A model generated the notes under the pieces. It searched no databases. It was not told the origin of the DNA and was given only the letters and a program-made list of their open reading frames with translations. This document shows, piece by piece, positions 15,548 to 27,354 of a stretch of 64,000 bases of DNA. Position 1 is the first letter of the stretch. Every line of letters begins with the position of its first letter. Both the position numbers and the translations under genes were made by a program. The stretch comes from Thamnaconus septentrionalis (lineage: Eukaryota; Chordata; Actinopteri; Tetraodontiformes; Monacanthidae), in contig CM020502.1 in the NCBI GenBank assembly GCA_009823395.1, forward strand, positions 19,983,944 to 20,047,943. Direction: 5' to 3'.

Positions 15548-15785
15548 ATTAGCTGCATTTTCATGACCCCGAGAATTGCACAAAACCTAAATATCGCAAT
15601 AAAAAACTGGCCATAGAAACACCTAAACTTGGAAAAAAACTCTCAAATATCGCTAATCATGAGGTGGTTTTTCAGTTAAAAGTGTCGCAAAAGTGTCATT
15701 GAAAAACTGTCTTCGCATTTACACGTCAGTGGATGTGACGTACAGGGTCATGTGACCAGTTCACGTCAAGTGAAAATGGCGCGTT
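15548..15785 (-). mobile_element. non-autonomous DNA transposon, AGCTGCGTTTCCAT family, truncated copy
   Basis: The left end ATTAGCTGCATTTTCATGAC, then ACAAAACCTAAATATCGC, CGCATTTACACGTCAG and GTGACGTACAGGGTCATGTG, match in reverse the elements at 52949-53387 and 54685-55135. The other end is missing. Confidence 0.75.
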
Positions 15786-16269
15786 ACATTTTGACGGAGG
15801 ACGAAAACGGAACATTTTTACAAGTAATCAAACAGAAAAATATAATTGCAACTAAAGGGATAGTTCTCTCAAAATTTAAAACTTTCAACCATTGTATACA
15901 CACTCGCCATAATTTCGATTCTTTGGCCAGGTTACATTTTCAGATCAACGCAATAGTTCCAGATCTTCACTAAAAGGAAAGAATTCCACTTAAACAAGGC
16001 GTTTACTTTCAAGTACAGAACCACAGGCTTCCGTTTGAATGGGCCTCGGCCGGTATTCCTTCCCTCTCTGCAATTCTGGAATGAAAAACTGAATGACAAC
16101 ATATTGTCAAGTCTATTGTCAGCTAAAACACCAAATATAAAACACTTTGTTTTATTGGAGTCCACGCTGAGATCTTTTTCCTTCCAGCGACTTTGGTGAG
16201 TGTCATAAAAAAAAGGCATAAAGTTAAAGTAAAAAACCCAAGTAAACAGCTTTCGGTGTGACACAATTT

Positions 16270-17530
16270 TGTTTTTGTGTTGTTTTTTGCGGCACCGTGG
16301 CCCCGGAGCCGTGCCCCGACGCCTCCCTCCGTCTTCCCTGTTTTTTTTCCCAGGTAAAGTTGTTTTCTCAAGGAGGAAATCTGGCATGTTTTCCAAAATG
16401 GAAAGCAGGCCTGAGGGGGCAAATGGTAATGGGAGCCACACCCAGGGAGAGCAGAGCGGCGCGCTCGCAACAACAAAACTGTAATGGGGAAAGGGCCGCC
16501 TTTTTTTTTGTTGTTTTTTTTTCCTGTCGCACCACCAGCCCCTGTTTCTGCTGCTGCTGCTGCTGCTGCTGCATAAGAAAACACAACTCACACACGCTCA
16601 ATTGTCAAGCCGGGACGAGGCAGCCGGCCGGCGCTCGTGACAGCGGAGAAGTGGCCCCAGGGGCGGGTGGGGGTGGGGGTGGGGTGGGTAGGAGGGCGGG
16701 GGGAGGCAGGAGTGGGAGCTCCTCCTCGTATTTTTGTGCTGGGGGGGGTTTGGGGGGACTGGCGGGGGGAGTGATGGAGACATTTTCCATGTTGTGCTCC
16801 TCCAGCTCGCGCCGCCGTACCGTGACTGCGTTTTTTTGCGGGAATAAGGGGGGCCCTTGTCCGCAGCCCTGTCCGCGTGTCTCTGCCCCCCCTCCCCCGT
16901 CCCGCACCCCGACGAACGCCCCCGGGGCTGAGTCGGGTGATGCCGGCCCCTCAGCCGCCGCCGCCCAAAGCTGGAGGATGCAATCGGAGATAAGATAGAA
17001 GGAGATGGTGGCGGTGGGGGGGGAGAAAAGGAAAGAGAGCCACATGAAGGGAAGGCGATTAAAGGAAGAAGGAGGGGAAAAAAGGGGTTCGAGGAGAAAC
17101 TCGCGAGGATAAGTGGAGGGGGAGGAGGGGGGGTGGAAGACAGAAAGAAAGAAAAAAAGAAGAAAGAAAGAGAGAAGAAAGAGAGAAAGAGTGAGGCAGA
17201 GGGTGAGAGGGACTGAATGGGCCCTTTGTGATCAAAAAGCCTTGTTTATTTTCTTGGCGCTTGAACTCCTCAGGAGCCACATTCGGGGCCTGTCTGCACT
17301 GTCTAGCTCGCGGCCTCCTTGCCCACCCCTCCCCCACCGCCAGCCCAGCGACTGGCCCTGAATCTCAAAAAGGAGCCCGAAAAACGTTCGAACTATCCCG
17401 CTTGGTGCGGGACGCTTTTCTGCCGAATGCCGGCCGACAAAAAAACGGAGCGGCAGCGAGCGGCAGCGAGCGGCAGCGAGCGGTTGGATTGGACTTTGTT
17501 GGAGCTGCTGCTGCGGTTAATGGTCTTTAA
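16270..17530. promoter_or_regulatory. CpG-rich block
   Basis: GC-rich sequence with G-runs (16660-16770), a CTG run (16550-16571), a purine-rich stretch (17040-17220) and three to four units of a 10-bp GAGCGGCAGC tandem at about 17451-17484. CCCTTTGTGATC with AAAGCCTTGTTTATTTTC at 17221-17252 looks like a TCF/fork-head site cluster. Long open frames on both strands reflect base composition. Confidence 0.35.
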
Positions 17531-18400
17531 CAACGGCTCTTCAGAGGAGAGTCACCCGTCTGTCCACACAGTTGGCCTCTCTTCACTGTAATGGAACCAG
17601 ACACTGGGCACTTTGCTTGTACTGACCTTTGTTACATAATTGCTTTTTATTTCAAAATTCACAAGGCAACACAAGTGGCATTTTAAGTTGGTGTTTAAGC
17701 GTCTCATCCATGAATTTGAGCTTTTTTCCCCCCTAGAGAGCTAAAAAGGGAAGTGTTATATTTATGCCATTTACATCCCAAGTTATGCCAAAACAACAAA
17801 ATTTGTGTTAAAAAAAGATCTGCATTTTTGGTTTGGGAAAGTCACTTTGAGCTCAAGCATGACTAGTTCAATAGTTAATCTGTTTGTCCATATAGATGTT
17901 AGTAGTTTTAATAACTTGTTTGAAAATGGATGAGTCATCCAGTTCCTCATGATTTACATTCAGGAGTTTAAAATGTTTCATGTTGTACAGTTTTACACAG
18001 ATGTATGAACAACAGTTGTGTGTGTTTGTTTTGTATTGTTTTGTAGTTAAACTGGAGGGAGATGCCATTTAAAAAGCCTATAAATTGCTGACATGGTCAT
18101 TTATCTTGTACCACTATAGTTGTATTCAGTTTCATCTATTAGTACCTGTATCACTTTTTCTAGTACCAGTATTTCATTTCCCACGTACAAGTTCTTCAAA
18201 ATAGTTGGGACATATTTAACAGTTTGTGGGCTGTAACTGCGAGACTGGGGCGAAAACATGGCAGCATTTCAATAACACAAACAAACATGATGTCATGACA
18301 AGAGGGGATTCAGACTCAGTCATAACTCACAAACACTGTTTTCCCGCCTCCCCCTCACCCTTCCCCACTCTCCCCCTTCTCCTCCAGCTGGTATTCAAAC
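17531..18400. other. no gene recognised
   Basis: AT-rich; nothing supported. Confidence 0.5.
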
Positions 18401-18419
18401 ATGTGTAATGGGATTACCA

Positions 18420-18454
<35 letters not shown>

Positions 18455-18660
18455 GCAGTGCAGCAAGGAGGAGAGAGGACAGAGACAGAGGAAAGAGGGG
18501 AGGATGAGGAGGAGGTGGAAGGACCAGGGGGGAGGAGTAGGAAGGAGAGGAGGAGAAGAAGAGAGGTTTCAGCGGGGGGGAGAGCGGAGGTTCCTGGAAA
18601 GGAGAACAAATGTGCTGAGGAAAGAAAGAAGGGAGGGAGGAAGGCGCAGCTCTTTCCATC
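18420..18660. repeat. (CTG)n run and purine-rich low-complexity block
   Basis: About ten CTG units at 18421-18451 are followed by GA/GGA-rich sequence to about 18650. Confidence 0.85.
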
Positions 18661-18921
18661 AGCTTGGAGGAGGTCGCGGGGGGCATTTCTACGTCATTTG
18701 AATTTCGGGGCAGGAGCCGCCCCCCCCACCTTCCAATGCAATCTGGTTCAATCTGCATTCAGACAGGCAGACTGAGGGGGTTGCCAACTATCAATAAATA
18801 CCAACACCTGCTGAAATGACGTGCAAAGATGAGGTGTTGGAATAATTGGTACGAGATACTGTAAAGCATTAAAAATAAAATAAAAAATAAAAATAAATTA
18901 AAAATAAAAATGCAATTAAAA

Positions 18922-19061
18922 TTCATTCATTCATTCATTCATCTTCTATACCCGCTTATTCCTATTCAGGGTCACGGGGGTCTGCTGGAGCCTATCCCAG
19001 CTGTCTTAGGGCGAAGGCAGGGTGACACCCTGGACAAGTCGCCAGTTCATCGCAGGGCTGC
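18922..19061 (-). mobile_element. fish LINE/SINE-type repeat, copy 2 with (ATTC)n tail
   Basis: After an ATTC run, GGGTCACGGGGGTCTGCTGG, AGCCTATCCCAGCTGTC, GGGTGACACCCTGGACAAGT and CGCCAGTTCATCGCAGGGCT match in reverse the 3' part of the repeat at 7410-7690. Confidence 0.8.
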
Positions 19062-19099
19062 AATTAAAATAAAAAAAACAAACAAACAAAAAAAAACAA

Positions 19100-20180
19100 C
19101 AACCAGTGAGGGCGAGGACGAATAAGAATTGTGCAAAATCAAAGAAGGAGGAAGACTAAATGTGAGTTAGTCTGCAGGGACATACAAGATTTTAATGAAA
19201 TGAGAAAAGGTTGGCGGAAGCTATACAACTAGCAAATGAGACTTAAAGATCCCACGAGGTATACATTTTTGTTTACCCTTGTTCTCTTAAAATATGTTTA
19301 TGTCTTAACTTTTCCACAAACTCTTGACAAATATGCTCATTTTATCACTGCTGCTTTCACCTCTTGATCACCAGTGCTAATAGCGTCCCTGGTCTTTCAG
19401 TGAACCCAAGAGGTGAGACGGCTCATCTGCATTTCACAACTGTGTGCTGAAACCCACAGTTGTGGAGATCATCCATTTGTGATGTCACAAAGAACACAGG
19501 CCCTGCTACCAGTTTAGTGACAACAACCCCAGCCAGATGTTTGTTTCACCCCTTGAAACCACTTCTAACTGCCTTGTTTCTGCCCCGACCTAAACACACG
19601 GGACGTCTGACAAAGCATTTGTTTTAGCGGGAAGCGAAAACAGATGTTTTTCTGCTCTCCCGGATGGGAGGGTGGAAACGGGGCTGAATACGTTGTTGTC
19701 TGGAGATTTCTCCATTTGTGCTGCAAGTTTGACATTTTTTAACCTGTGAGAGTTATTGAGGTATCAGTGACCCCTGTGACATCACAAAGGGTTGATTTCA
19801 ATCACGTTTGTATAAGTCAATTTCTCAAAAGTGGGACAGGCAATGGAATTGAAAGGTGGATTTTCTTCAGTTTAGAGACAGTATGGAGACATTATTTTTA
19901 TGGACTTAGCAGAATATGGGGCTTTAAGTAATTATTTTTATATAAACAAAAAACCCAACAAAATGGAGCCAGTATAAGAACAAAAAAGAACATAAAAATG
20001 GCTTTCATCATGTGGGGAAAATAACCATTTCAACATGTTTTTTTCCGCCCTCCACTAATGAACCACTGCAGTCTCACATGTGGCCAAGTGGAGGAGCCTT
20101 TGAAAAAAGAAAAAAGAAAAAAACCCTGAGCATTTAATTAGGCGCAAGTCACACAGACGCTGGAGGGATGTTAAATAAAC
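19100..20180. other. no gene recognised
   Basis: AT-rich sequence. GTGATGTCACAAAG-type motifs near 19480 and 19780 recur and may mark old repeats. Confidence 0.4.
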
Positions 20181-20189
20181 TTTTAAACG

Positions 20190-20477
20190 TGCTGGGAGAT
20201 AGCGGCCCGCCATTTAGCCGCCGGTGAGGATGGGCGACGACGGAGGGGAACGCGAGTTGCATCTGGCCAATCAGAGCCCTCCAACAACCTCCCCGAGCCG
20301 GGCCCTGAGTGTGAGCGGAGGTAACCCGAGAGGGCAGAGAGCGCGTGGGGTGGAGAGGAGGTGAGGAGCTGAGGAGGAGAGGAGAGGAGAGGAGGGCCGC
20401 GGAGAGGAGCAGTCAGCGGTCAGACTGCTAGATGGAGCGTGAGCTATGTGTGGAATGGTGTCACTCTATATAGAGCT

Positions 20478-20524
<47 letters not shown>

Positions 20525-20750
20525 AACAGGCTCCTCGGCCTATCTCTGGAGGAACTCCCTCTTCCTGTTCCTATTGGCACGGAGCGCCGCTTCCTCCCGT
20601 TATACTCTCCCAAATACCCCGACTGCTCCGTCGCTCGCCACACCTGCTGCTTTAGTTTTCAGAGCGACGCCGGAATCCTCTTTTATGGAACCGCGGGGTT
20701 TTAATATATCTGTTTACGGCTGTTTCACCCACCCGCGCGAGTTCGCTGCA
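20190..20750. promoter_or_regulatory. CpG-rich promoter-like block
   Basis: It contains GGCCAATCAGAG (CCAAT box) near 20270, GAGG-rich sequence, TCTATATAGAGC (TATA-like) at 20465-20476 and a GT run at 20481-20521. No coding exon is recognised; the open frame that follows the GT run to 20704 has no known domain. Confidence 0.3.
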
Positions 20751-22220
20751 TGAGCTGTGGCTGTTGACATTTAATATCCTTCAAATTACTGCACATTTTG
20801 AAATGATCCTGAGGCCTCCCTTTCATAAATGATGCCAACTTTTCATTTATTTAAGACAAATGCAGTAACTCTGCATCTTTGAAGTGATTCGTATTTTTTA
20901 AATGCTCCATCACTCACATGGCAAGTATATATTCACGGACATTAGACATCCCCATAGCAATGTTTGACAACAGTACTGTGTCTTTGGCCTGTCAGTGAAG
21001 GCCCCAGCCATGAGAAGGAATGCTGTCTCTATTCCCTCTGCTGGCTCAAACCATACAGTTTTTGAAATGACCCCTTTATGATGTCAGAAAGGGCAGTTAA
21101 GGGCAAATTATACAACAATCCGTTAGACTGTTGCTTGTACATGCACACATGTACAGGAAGCTAAAACCAAATGGGGAGGTTGTAAACAGAGGGCTAAATT
21201 TGGGTGTTTACTTGGAGATCTGTAGCAGGGTTTCCTTATTTTTGACAAGTAATAATGCAAGATTATACTCCACTTTAGTCTTGGATAAAAATATAGAGAA
21301 CTGCTAGACACTCCTAAAGACAGTCCTAATGAGTTAGTGGCTTTGTGCTCTTATTTTCCTTCAAGGTTTTCAGACTTTATTAAAACCACTTCAGACTGAG
21401 CTTTCAAGCCAAAACGTGGTAAAACATTGGGAGTTTTCATTCCAGCCACCAGAGAGATGTCAAAAGAAACCAGCCTTAAACCAAAGGGAACTCGTGAGAA
21501 CTGCCAATATGCCCTCCAGGATGTCAAAGTGCAGCATTCACACGAATTGACTCTGAGAAGTCGACGGCACAAACAAGGCGACAGGTCGACTGAAGATGTT
21601 CACAGCTGTTTGGATTTGCCTGAATCTTCATCCACAGGATCTTTGTTTTCTCCATTGCTCTGTGGTAGCTTCCTATTGACCAGCTGTTGAACTCTGAACG
21701 GCTGTATGACCCTCCACCCCTCCCCCACCCTGAAGTCAGGGCTCCACTCTCCCTACTTCCTCCCCTGCTCTGTGTCACCCTGTCCTTCCTCTTTCCCTGT
21801 TTCCTTCTGCGGCTGTGAGACTCGGCAGCCGCGGCTCCTCCATCCTCCACATCTTTACGGTTTCACATGTGATGTATATATTAGAGGGGCGACATGTGTA
21901 GTCTGCTGCGCTCCCCTTCTAACACTCGTCCGTACCTGCGCGACGCAGACAAATTATTGTTATTGCACGGAGGGATACGCGCGTGACTCAGAAATTTTTG
22001 GGGTCTATATTTAAAGTAAATTTTTTTTTTTTATTATTTTTTTTTTTTGAGTGTTTTCCTGGCCGGGACCAGACTGTCTCCTGTTCCACAGCTTGAAATA
22101 TAAACTGAAAAAAATTGCATTAGGGGAGGTTTGGCTGGATTGCGTCTCTAAGTTTTCGACTTATTTGTACTTAAATCATTGCCCTTTATGTCTGCGTGGT
22201 ACTTGGATATATTTGCGGTT
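20751..22220. other. no gene recognised
   Basis: AT-moderate sequence without supported features. Confidence 0.5.
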
Positions 22221-23060
22221 CTGGCACCGACTCATCTCAGACTCGGAGCGGTCGCCGATTTATTGTCTTACGAAAATACTCTGACAGCAGAACCGACGGG
22301 CCAATTAGACGGCGACGCGTTCGAGTCTTTGGTCTTTTTGGTTTTGAGACGCCCCCTCCCCACCCACGGGGTTGATCCTGCCACCTACAATTAGGGCCGA
22401 CGTCTTCCACCGACTGCGGCGAAGAAAGAAAAAAGCAGTCGTGGAGGAGGAGGAGGAGGAGGAGAGCGTCGGCGAAGCGTCGGGGGTATGAAGTATCACG
22501 TGTCGGGTGCAGTGCGGTGGGCCTCGGTACGCTCGGATGGCCGGGGATTGAGGCCGCGCTTGTCTGGGTCGGGGTTGAGGCTGGCTGGCTGGCTGGCACT
22601 GTGTTTGCAGAGGTTTGGCCCGGGTAGGCCGGCTGGGTCAGGGCGCAGCCTGCGGGGCCTCCTCAGTCGAAGCCAAGGGCGCGATGGCAACAGACATCAC
22701 ACCAGGAGCCCCCGCTGATCAGCCCGCCGGAGCCCAGCCCAGCCAAGCCAAGCAAGCAAGCGCACAAGCGGGCAGGCAGCCGTCATCCCGGCAGACCGCA
22801 AGCGGGTGGGCCACCTACCACAGAGGCGCAGTCGCGTTGCCATGGCTGCAGGAGCGAGTGTGTGCATCACAGCGGTTTCAACCGGGCGCGTCGCGTCTGG
22901 GCCGCCGAAAACCTCGGGGAGAGCAGACGAAGCGTCGGCAGCAGATGTGTCGACTCCCGTCTTCTTTCTCCCTGACAGCCGGGAAAGGGGGGAATCCTGA
23001 CAGTGACGTGGTTCGGCTCAGACACTGTGGAGACGAGAGGATGGAAAGTCGAGTTTCGCT
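22220..23060. promoter_or_regulatory. CpG-rich block
   Basis: GC- and CpG-dense sequence with GGCT repeats (22575-22598) and a GGA run (22440-22463). Open frames on both strands lack recognisable domains. Confidence 0.35.
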
Positions 23061-23409
23061 TGTCATTCGGCACTGATGCGAGGGGGGAAAATACGAGTGA
23101 AAACGATACTGGTAGTAAACAGAACTGTGGGGAAAATTTAAAAACCTCAATTTGCAAGCAACAGCTTTTATGTTTGGGCCTTATGATGACTTCCATATGC
23201 AGCAAGTGTGTCACCATCAAATCTAGCCAACAGAATATTTAACAAGAGAGGGGAAATCACCAGAGAGCCAACGGCGCAAAATCATAAAGATCTTCAAAGC
23301 CCCTGATCTACAGTGAAATGTAAATCTGATTACGGATGTCAGTGGCCTCAGGTTCAACAGCTTGTGAACATGTAGGCAAGAGATGCAAGAAAATTAGTAT
23401 TAGCAAGAA

Positions 23410-23444
23410 AATTAGTATTGGAAGCAGTGCTTCCAATACTAATT
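23410..23444. repeat. near-perfect palindrome, 17-bp arms
   Basis: AATTAGTATTGGAAGCA and its reverse complement TGCTTCCAATACTAATT are separated by one base. Confidence 0.9.
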
Positions 23445-23480
23445 AGTATTGAGTGCAGGCAAAAGCAGGTGTTAATAAAG

Positions 23481-23585
23481 GATGGATGGATAATGTGTAG
23501 TACATCCACTTTGTATACCCACTTCCTCCTGCAACTCAGGGTTGCAGGGGTCTGCTGGAGCCTATCACAGCTGTCATGGGGTGAA
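23481..23585 (-). mobile_element. fish LINE/SINE-type repeat, copy 3 (fragment)
   Basis: A GGATGGATGGAT run precedes CAGGGTTGCAGGGGTCTGCT and GGAGCCTATCACAGCTGTCA, matching the repeat at 18922-19061. Confidence 0.75.
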
Positions 23586-23614
23586 GTACATTATATAATA
23601 TATTATATTAATAT

Positions 23615-23847
23615 TAGGGCTGTCAAACGATTATTTTTTTTTTGCGATTAATCACAGAATCTTCATAGTTAACTGCGATTAATCGCAATTTGAATTGCAT
23701 GTTGTAAATTATGTAACTTTGCATTTCAATGCAGTTTTAAGGCCATAATGTAGAATACTCTTTTTTTTTTTTTTTTTTTACTAGAAATCAGAAATTAGGG
23801 ATTGTATTTAACTAATCGCGATTAATACGTTAACGTTGACAGCCCTA
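23615..23847. mobile_element. hAT-type MITE with target-site duplication
   Basis: The terminal inverted repeats are TAGGGCTGTCAA (23615-23626) and TTGACAGCCCTA (23836-23847). The flanking octamers ATTAATAT (23607-23614) and ATTAATGT (23848-23855) match at 7 of 8 bases, as expected of a hAT 8-bp duplication. The interior has paired CGATTAATCGC motifs and no ORF. Confidence 0.88.
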
Positions 23848-24414
23848 ATTAATGTATATCAATATTATATTATAATATAATATTATTACGATGCAATACA
23901 TAAACTATAATAATAAAAAAAAATAAGAACTCACCAACAGAATGGAGAGATGTAATATTGAGCGTAGTTAATTTTGCAGGCCACTACTGTATATGGAATT
24001 GCGTTGCAATATTCACTTGTTGTTCGTGTCAGATTGTAAACAGACAGGTGCGGACACAGAAAGTGAAGCAAATCAGACAAAGTGCAGACAATTTGACGCT
24101 CGGCTTGCGCAAACACCGCCGGCTTAATGTGTGCAGACTAGACAGCTGCGGCACCCTGAGAGCACACAGAGCGTGAGCCGCCGGCCACTGCCACTGGCAC
24201 CTTCCTATTTATTCAAAATTACTCTACCCGGTGTGACACGTCCCGGTTCGACAGAGACGGCGGAGGAAAGTTGAAGTGTTGGCACAGTGTTGCCCTTAAA
24301 TCTAAAAAAACATTTGCTTCCGCGGTGACAGAGAGCTTGTTTTTTTGCATCTTGACACCTTATTCAACTGTTTTCCAATTGACCCTGGAGCTATTAGATC
24401 AGCAAAACTGAAAT

Positions 24415-24680
24415 CTAATATACATATATATGTCTTGACGTCATCCACGTCATCCGTCTTAATAAAAGGCTCATCATTATCAGGCATGAAAGCATTTTTT
24501 GGGGGATGAGCTTCTCGAAATTCCAAGATTTTCCTACCGCAGCCTGGCAAATCAGATGTGACACAAAGAGTGCGTTTGTTTGCCAAGCACCAGCACTGAG
24601 ATCTTCTGCGATGAAATTAACTTCAAAGCCATGAAGCAACGCAGCGTTTTTGAGCCACTTGTGTACGATGTCGCCTTTAT
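24415..24680 (-). other. unrecognised open frame, possible gene relic
   Basis: The minus strand reads DKGDIVHKWLKNAALLHGFE followed by VNFIAEDLSAGAWQTNALFV and SHLICQAA, a composition that looks protein-like. No family is recognised, the upstream acceptor lacks a pyrimidine tract, and the end of the frame is intron-like. It may be a mobile-element relic or chance. Confidence 0.2.
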
Positions 24681-24699
24681 CTGTTGATCCTCATTTAAA

Positions 24700-25670
24700 T
24701 CTGAACCTTAGATTTAAACATGTGCTCAACCAGTTCGCCCGGTCCTGATTGCTTCCCCGTCTTTGTTTGGTTTGTTTTTTGGGTACATTTTCATCACATT
24801 CCGTCCAAAATCTGCCTCCTGGCAGCTTGTGACTTGTGATGACTAACAGTTTTTCACGCATGCAACAAAAACAGTCTTTGGGATTTTTTTTCTCTCCCTT
24901 TCCCCTCCGCATTGACGCATGTGTTCACAGTTTGATTCGCATGTATTGGTTCCACAGTCTGGGACAAAAGTCAGAGGTTTGAGCATCAATGGCCAAAAAA
25001 AACTTTGCGGACACAGAAAGTGCACAGCCATTAGGTCAAATCCAAATGATTCTGAGATGGTTTTGGCAGCCTCCTTTGACTGAGATCTATTATCCTTGCT
25101 GTGCGCTGAAACAAAAAGCAAAACACATTCACAATGCAGGCATTCCTAAAAATAAAAATAAAAATAAAAAACTAGGGGAGGAAAAAAAGGCTTCATGATG
25201 AGCCTGAGCAGGTTCCACACCGAGCAGCACATTTCAGACGACTGATGGTTCAATTCAAAGGTTTAACATTAAAACCTATAAGCAGCAGCAGCAGCAGCAG
25301 CGACAAATATGTAAATATATATAACACATAATAATAATAATGATGTGTATCTGCAAAAAACGTCTAAAAGGTCAGAATGTGTGACTGCTCATCCAAGGGA
25401 AGTTCACCAGGAGCCCTATTCATCTTGCTCCTCAGCAGATTTTCAGTTAGTAAGCGCCATCCAGTGGTCACAGAGGTACTGCAACAAGTCCACGTGGACT
25501 TGTTTAATTTTTTAAACCACCAACCAACCAACCAAACAGAAAAACAAAAAAGCTATGTTTAGTTTAAAAGAAATCAAGGAAAAATAAAACAAAATTTTGT
25601 CCTATCAAATGTTTGTCATTAAAAGATGATTCTCCTGGCTCATAGATGTCCATTATTTTATTTTTTTTTA
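24700..25670. other. no gene recognised
   Basis: AT-rich sequence with a short CAG run at 25283-25300 and a TAA run at 25330-25341. Confidence 0.5.
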
Positions 25671-25671
25671 A

Positions 25672-26442
25672 CTATGATATGAAATAGCCCAGATTAAAAT
25701 TTATTTCGCATGACTGGATTTTTTTAAATTTTTTTATTAAAATTAAAAATCTTCTATAATAGGCCACCAAGTGTATTTTAAGTGGACATTGGCTCAAACA
25801 GAAGCTGCAGATTGGCCCAAACGTTTTGCACCTGGCGTCGCAGCCATCAGCTCTTGAAACATTCGTGCCGCCCTGCGTGAGCGAAAGGCGCAAACACTGA
25901 GCCTCATTCACGTCCGCCACCACGTCTGAAAACAGCGAGGGGCCGGAGTGCGTGAGGAGGCCAGACTGGGCCGGCTTCTTCCCTGCGGCGGGCAGAGCTA
26001 CGTCCCTCGGGGGAACCTGTGGCTTCCAACGTGTTGGTTCCCAGAAGAGAGAAAGACTGGGGCTGACTGGAAATGGAAGAAGCAAAAAAACAAAACAGGC
26101 CACCCAGATTAGAACCACCCAAGGCTCCACCAGCGCCATCGTTATTTTCAAGATCAAGGAGGCATGCAGAACATGAGAGATACAGAACATCACATTTTTG
26201 GCGTGGACGACTGGGGACAAAGTCAAAGCAAACACGACACCTAGGAGATCTGGCTCTGCATTTAGTGGACCGGCTGGTCGTTTTCGAAGCCTGCGGCCTT
26301 CTGCGTGCACGGGCTGAGCGTTGCAGTCTGTGGCGGGGAGCCGCAAGCAGGGACTACAAAGCTGCAAAACCACTACTGGATCGGCCTCAGACGAAGAAGA
26401 GGGAGAGTCAGTGAGAAGATTCTGTTTTCTTTGGAAGTTCAA
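25672..26442 (-). other. 256-codon open reading frame of unknown status
   Basis: This is among the longest open frames in the window that is not a dinucleotide repeat. It has one strongly hydrophobic segment (VLIWVACFVFLLLPFPVSPS) and a lysine/isoleucine-rich end that resembles translated AT-rich non-coding DNA. No domain or homologue is recognised, and no promoter or poly(A) context supports it. Confidence 0.15.
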
Positions 26443-27270
26443 AAAAAATGTCTCTCCTCAAACTCCACCTGCTCGCAGTGGTGGTGTTGGAGGGATGGAG
26501 GTCTTGGGTGCTGCTTCTGGCTGTTCAACACCACCACTGACACATTCATTATCCATAAACCTCTGGTTTCAGGGCTCCTGTCCAGCTCTGAGCCTCCACT
26601 GAATCATTCAGGGGTTTTTCTTTATTTTTCGCTCCTCCTCCCACATGGGCCCCTCATCAACACGTGTGACTTGGAGAACATAATGAAAAAGTGCATTTGC
26701 AGCAGAAAGAGAGAAAGAAAGGAGAATTCCTCCCCCTCGGTCAGTAACTCCAAGTTTTCAATTTGAGTTTCCGGGAGGGAGATCACAGTCTAGTCGTTCC
26801 ACAGCTGTCGAGTGTGGAAAAAACTTCTAAAACGTTATTTTGTTACACACTTGTAACCTTTAGACAGTTCATTTTGGAGAACATTTTGACTGTTTTGCAG
26901 GACGCAGCCATAAAAAAATGAAACATGAAAATGAAAAATTTTATTAAAAACTAAATCATCAAGTGCAGGATGCTCAGTTTTGGTGTATGTACGCGATCCA
27001 ACCAAGGTGGAAGCTGGACAGGGGACAGTTGTACAAAACAAGTCATCAATTCATTGATCAGAAGGAAGCCCGCATCTTCCAACTTAGCAGGGCCATAATG
27101 AGAGGATTTACTTCATTGTGGTTGTGATCATTACCTCCATAAGCCTATCACAATCATCATTTTTTAGAAAGTTTGCATAAAACACAAGTTGCTCAGGTTT
27201 CATCCCTGAAATTTTGCACATCCATTGTGCTGAGCTCCGATCTGAATGGCTTTCAGAAAGCATTACGTAC

Positions 27271-27354
27271 ACGATCAGTGTCTGAATTGAAGTAGTTGAT
27301 GGTACTGTGGCCGTCGCTGGCGAAGAAATGGCCGTGGTCAACGCAGTGGTTCAT
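27271..27354 (-). other. exon-like 84-nt segment
   Basis: A good acceptor (TCCTCTTTTTAACACTTCAG) is followed by ATG and 28 open codons beginning MNHCVDHGHFFASDGHST, then a donor GTACGT. It is phase 0 at both ends. No protein family is recognised and no neighbouring exon was found. Confidence 0.2.

Noticed and set aside
16258..16998. 246-codon plus-strand ORF
   Set aside because: It lies in a CpG-rich block where both strands are open in several frames, and its composition is Gly/Ala/Pro/Arg with poly-Cys from CTG repeats. No domain is seen.
22615..23076. 153-codon plus-strand ORF
   Set aside because: It lies in a CpG-rich block with overlapping frames on both strands and no domain.
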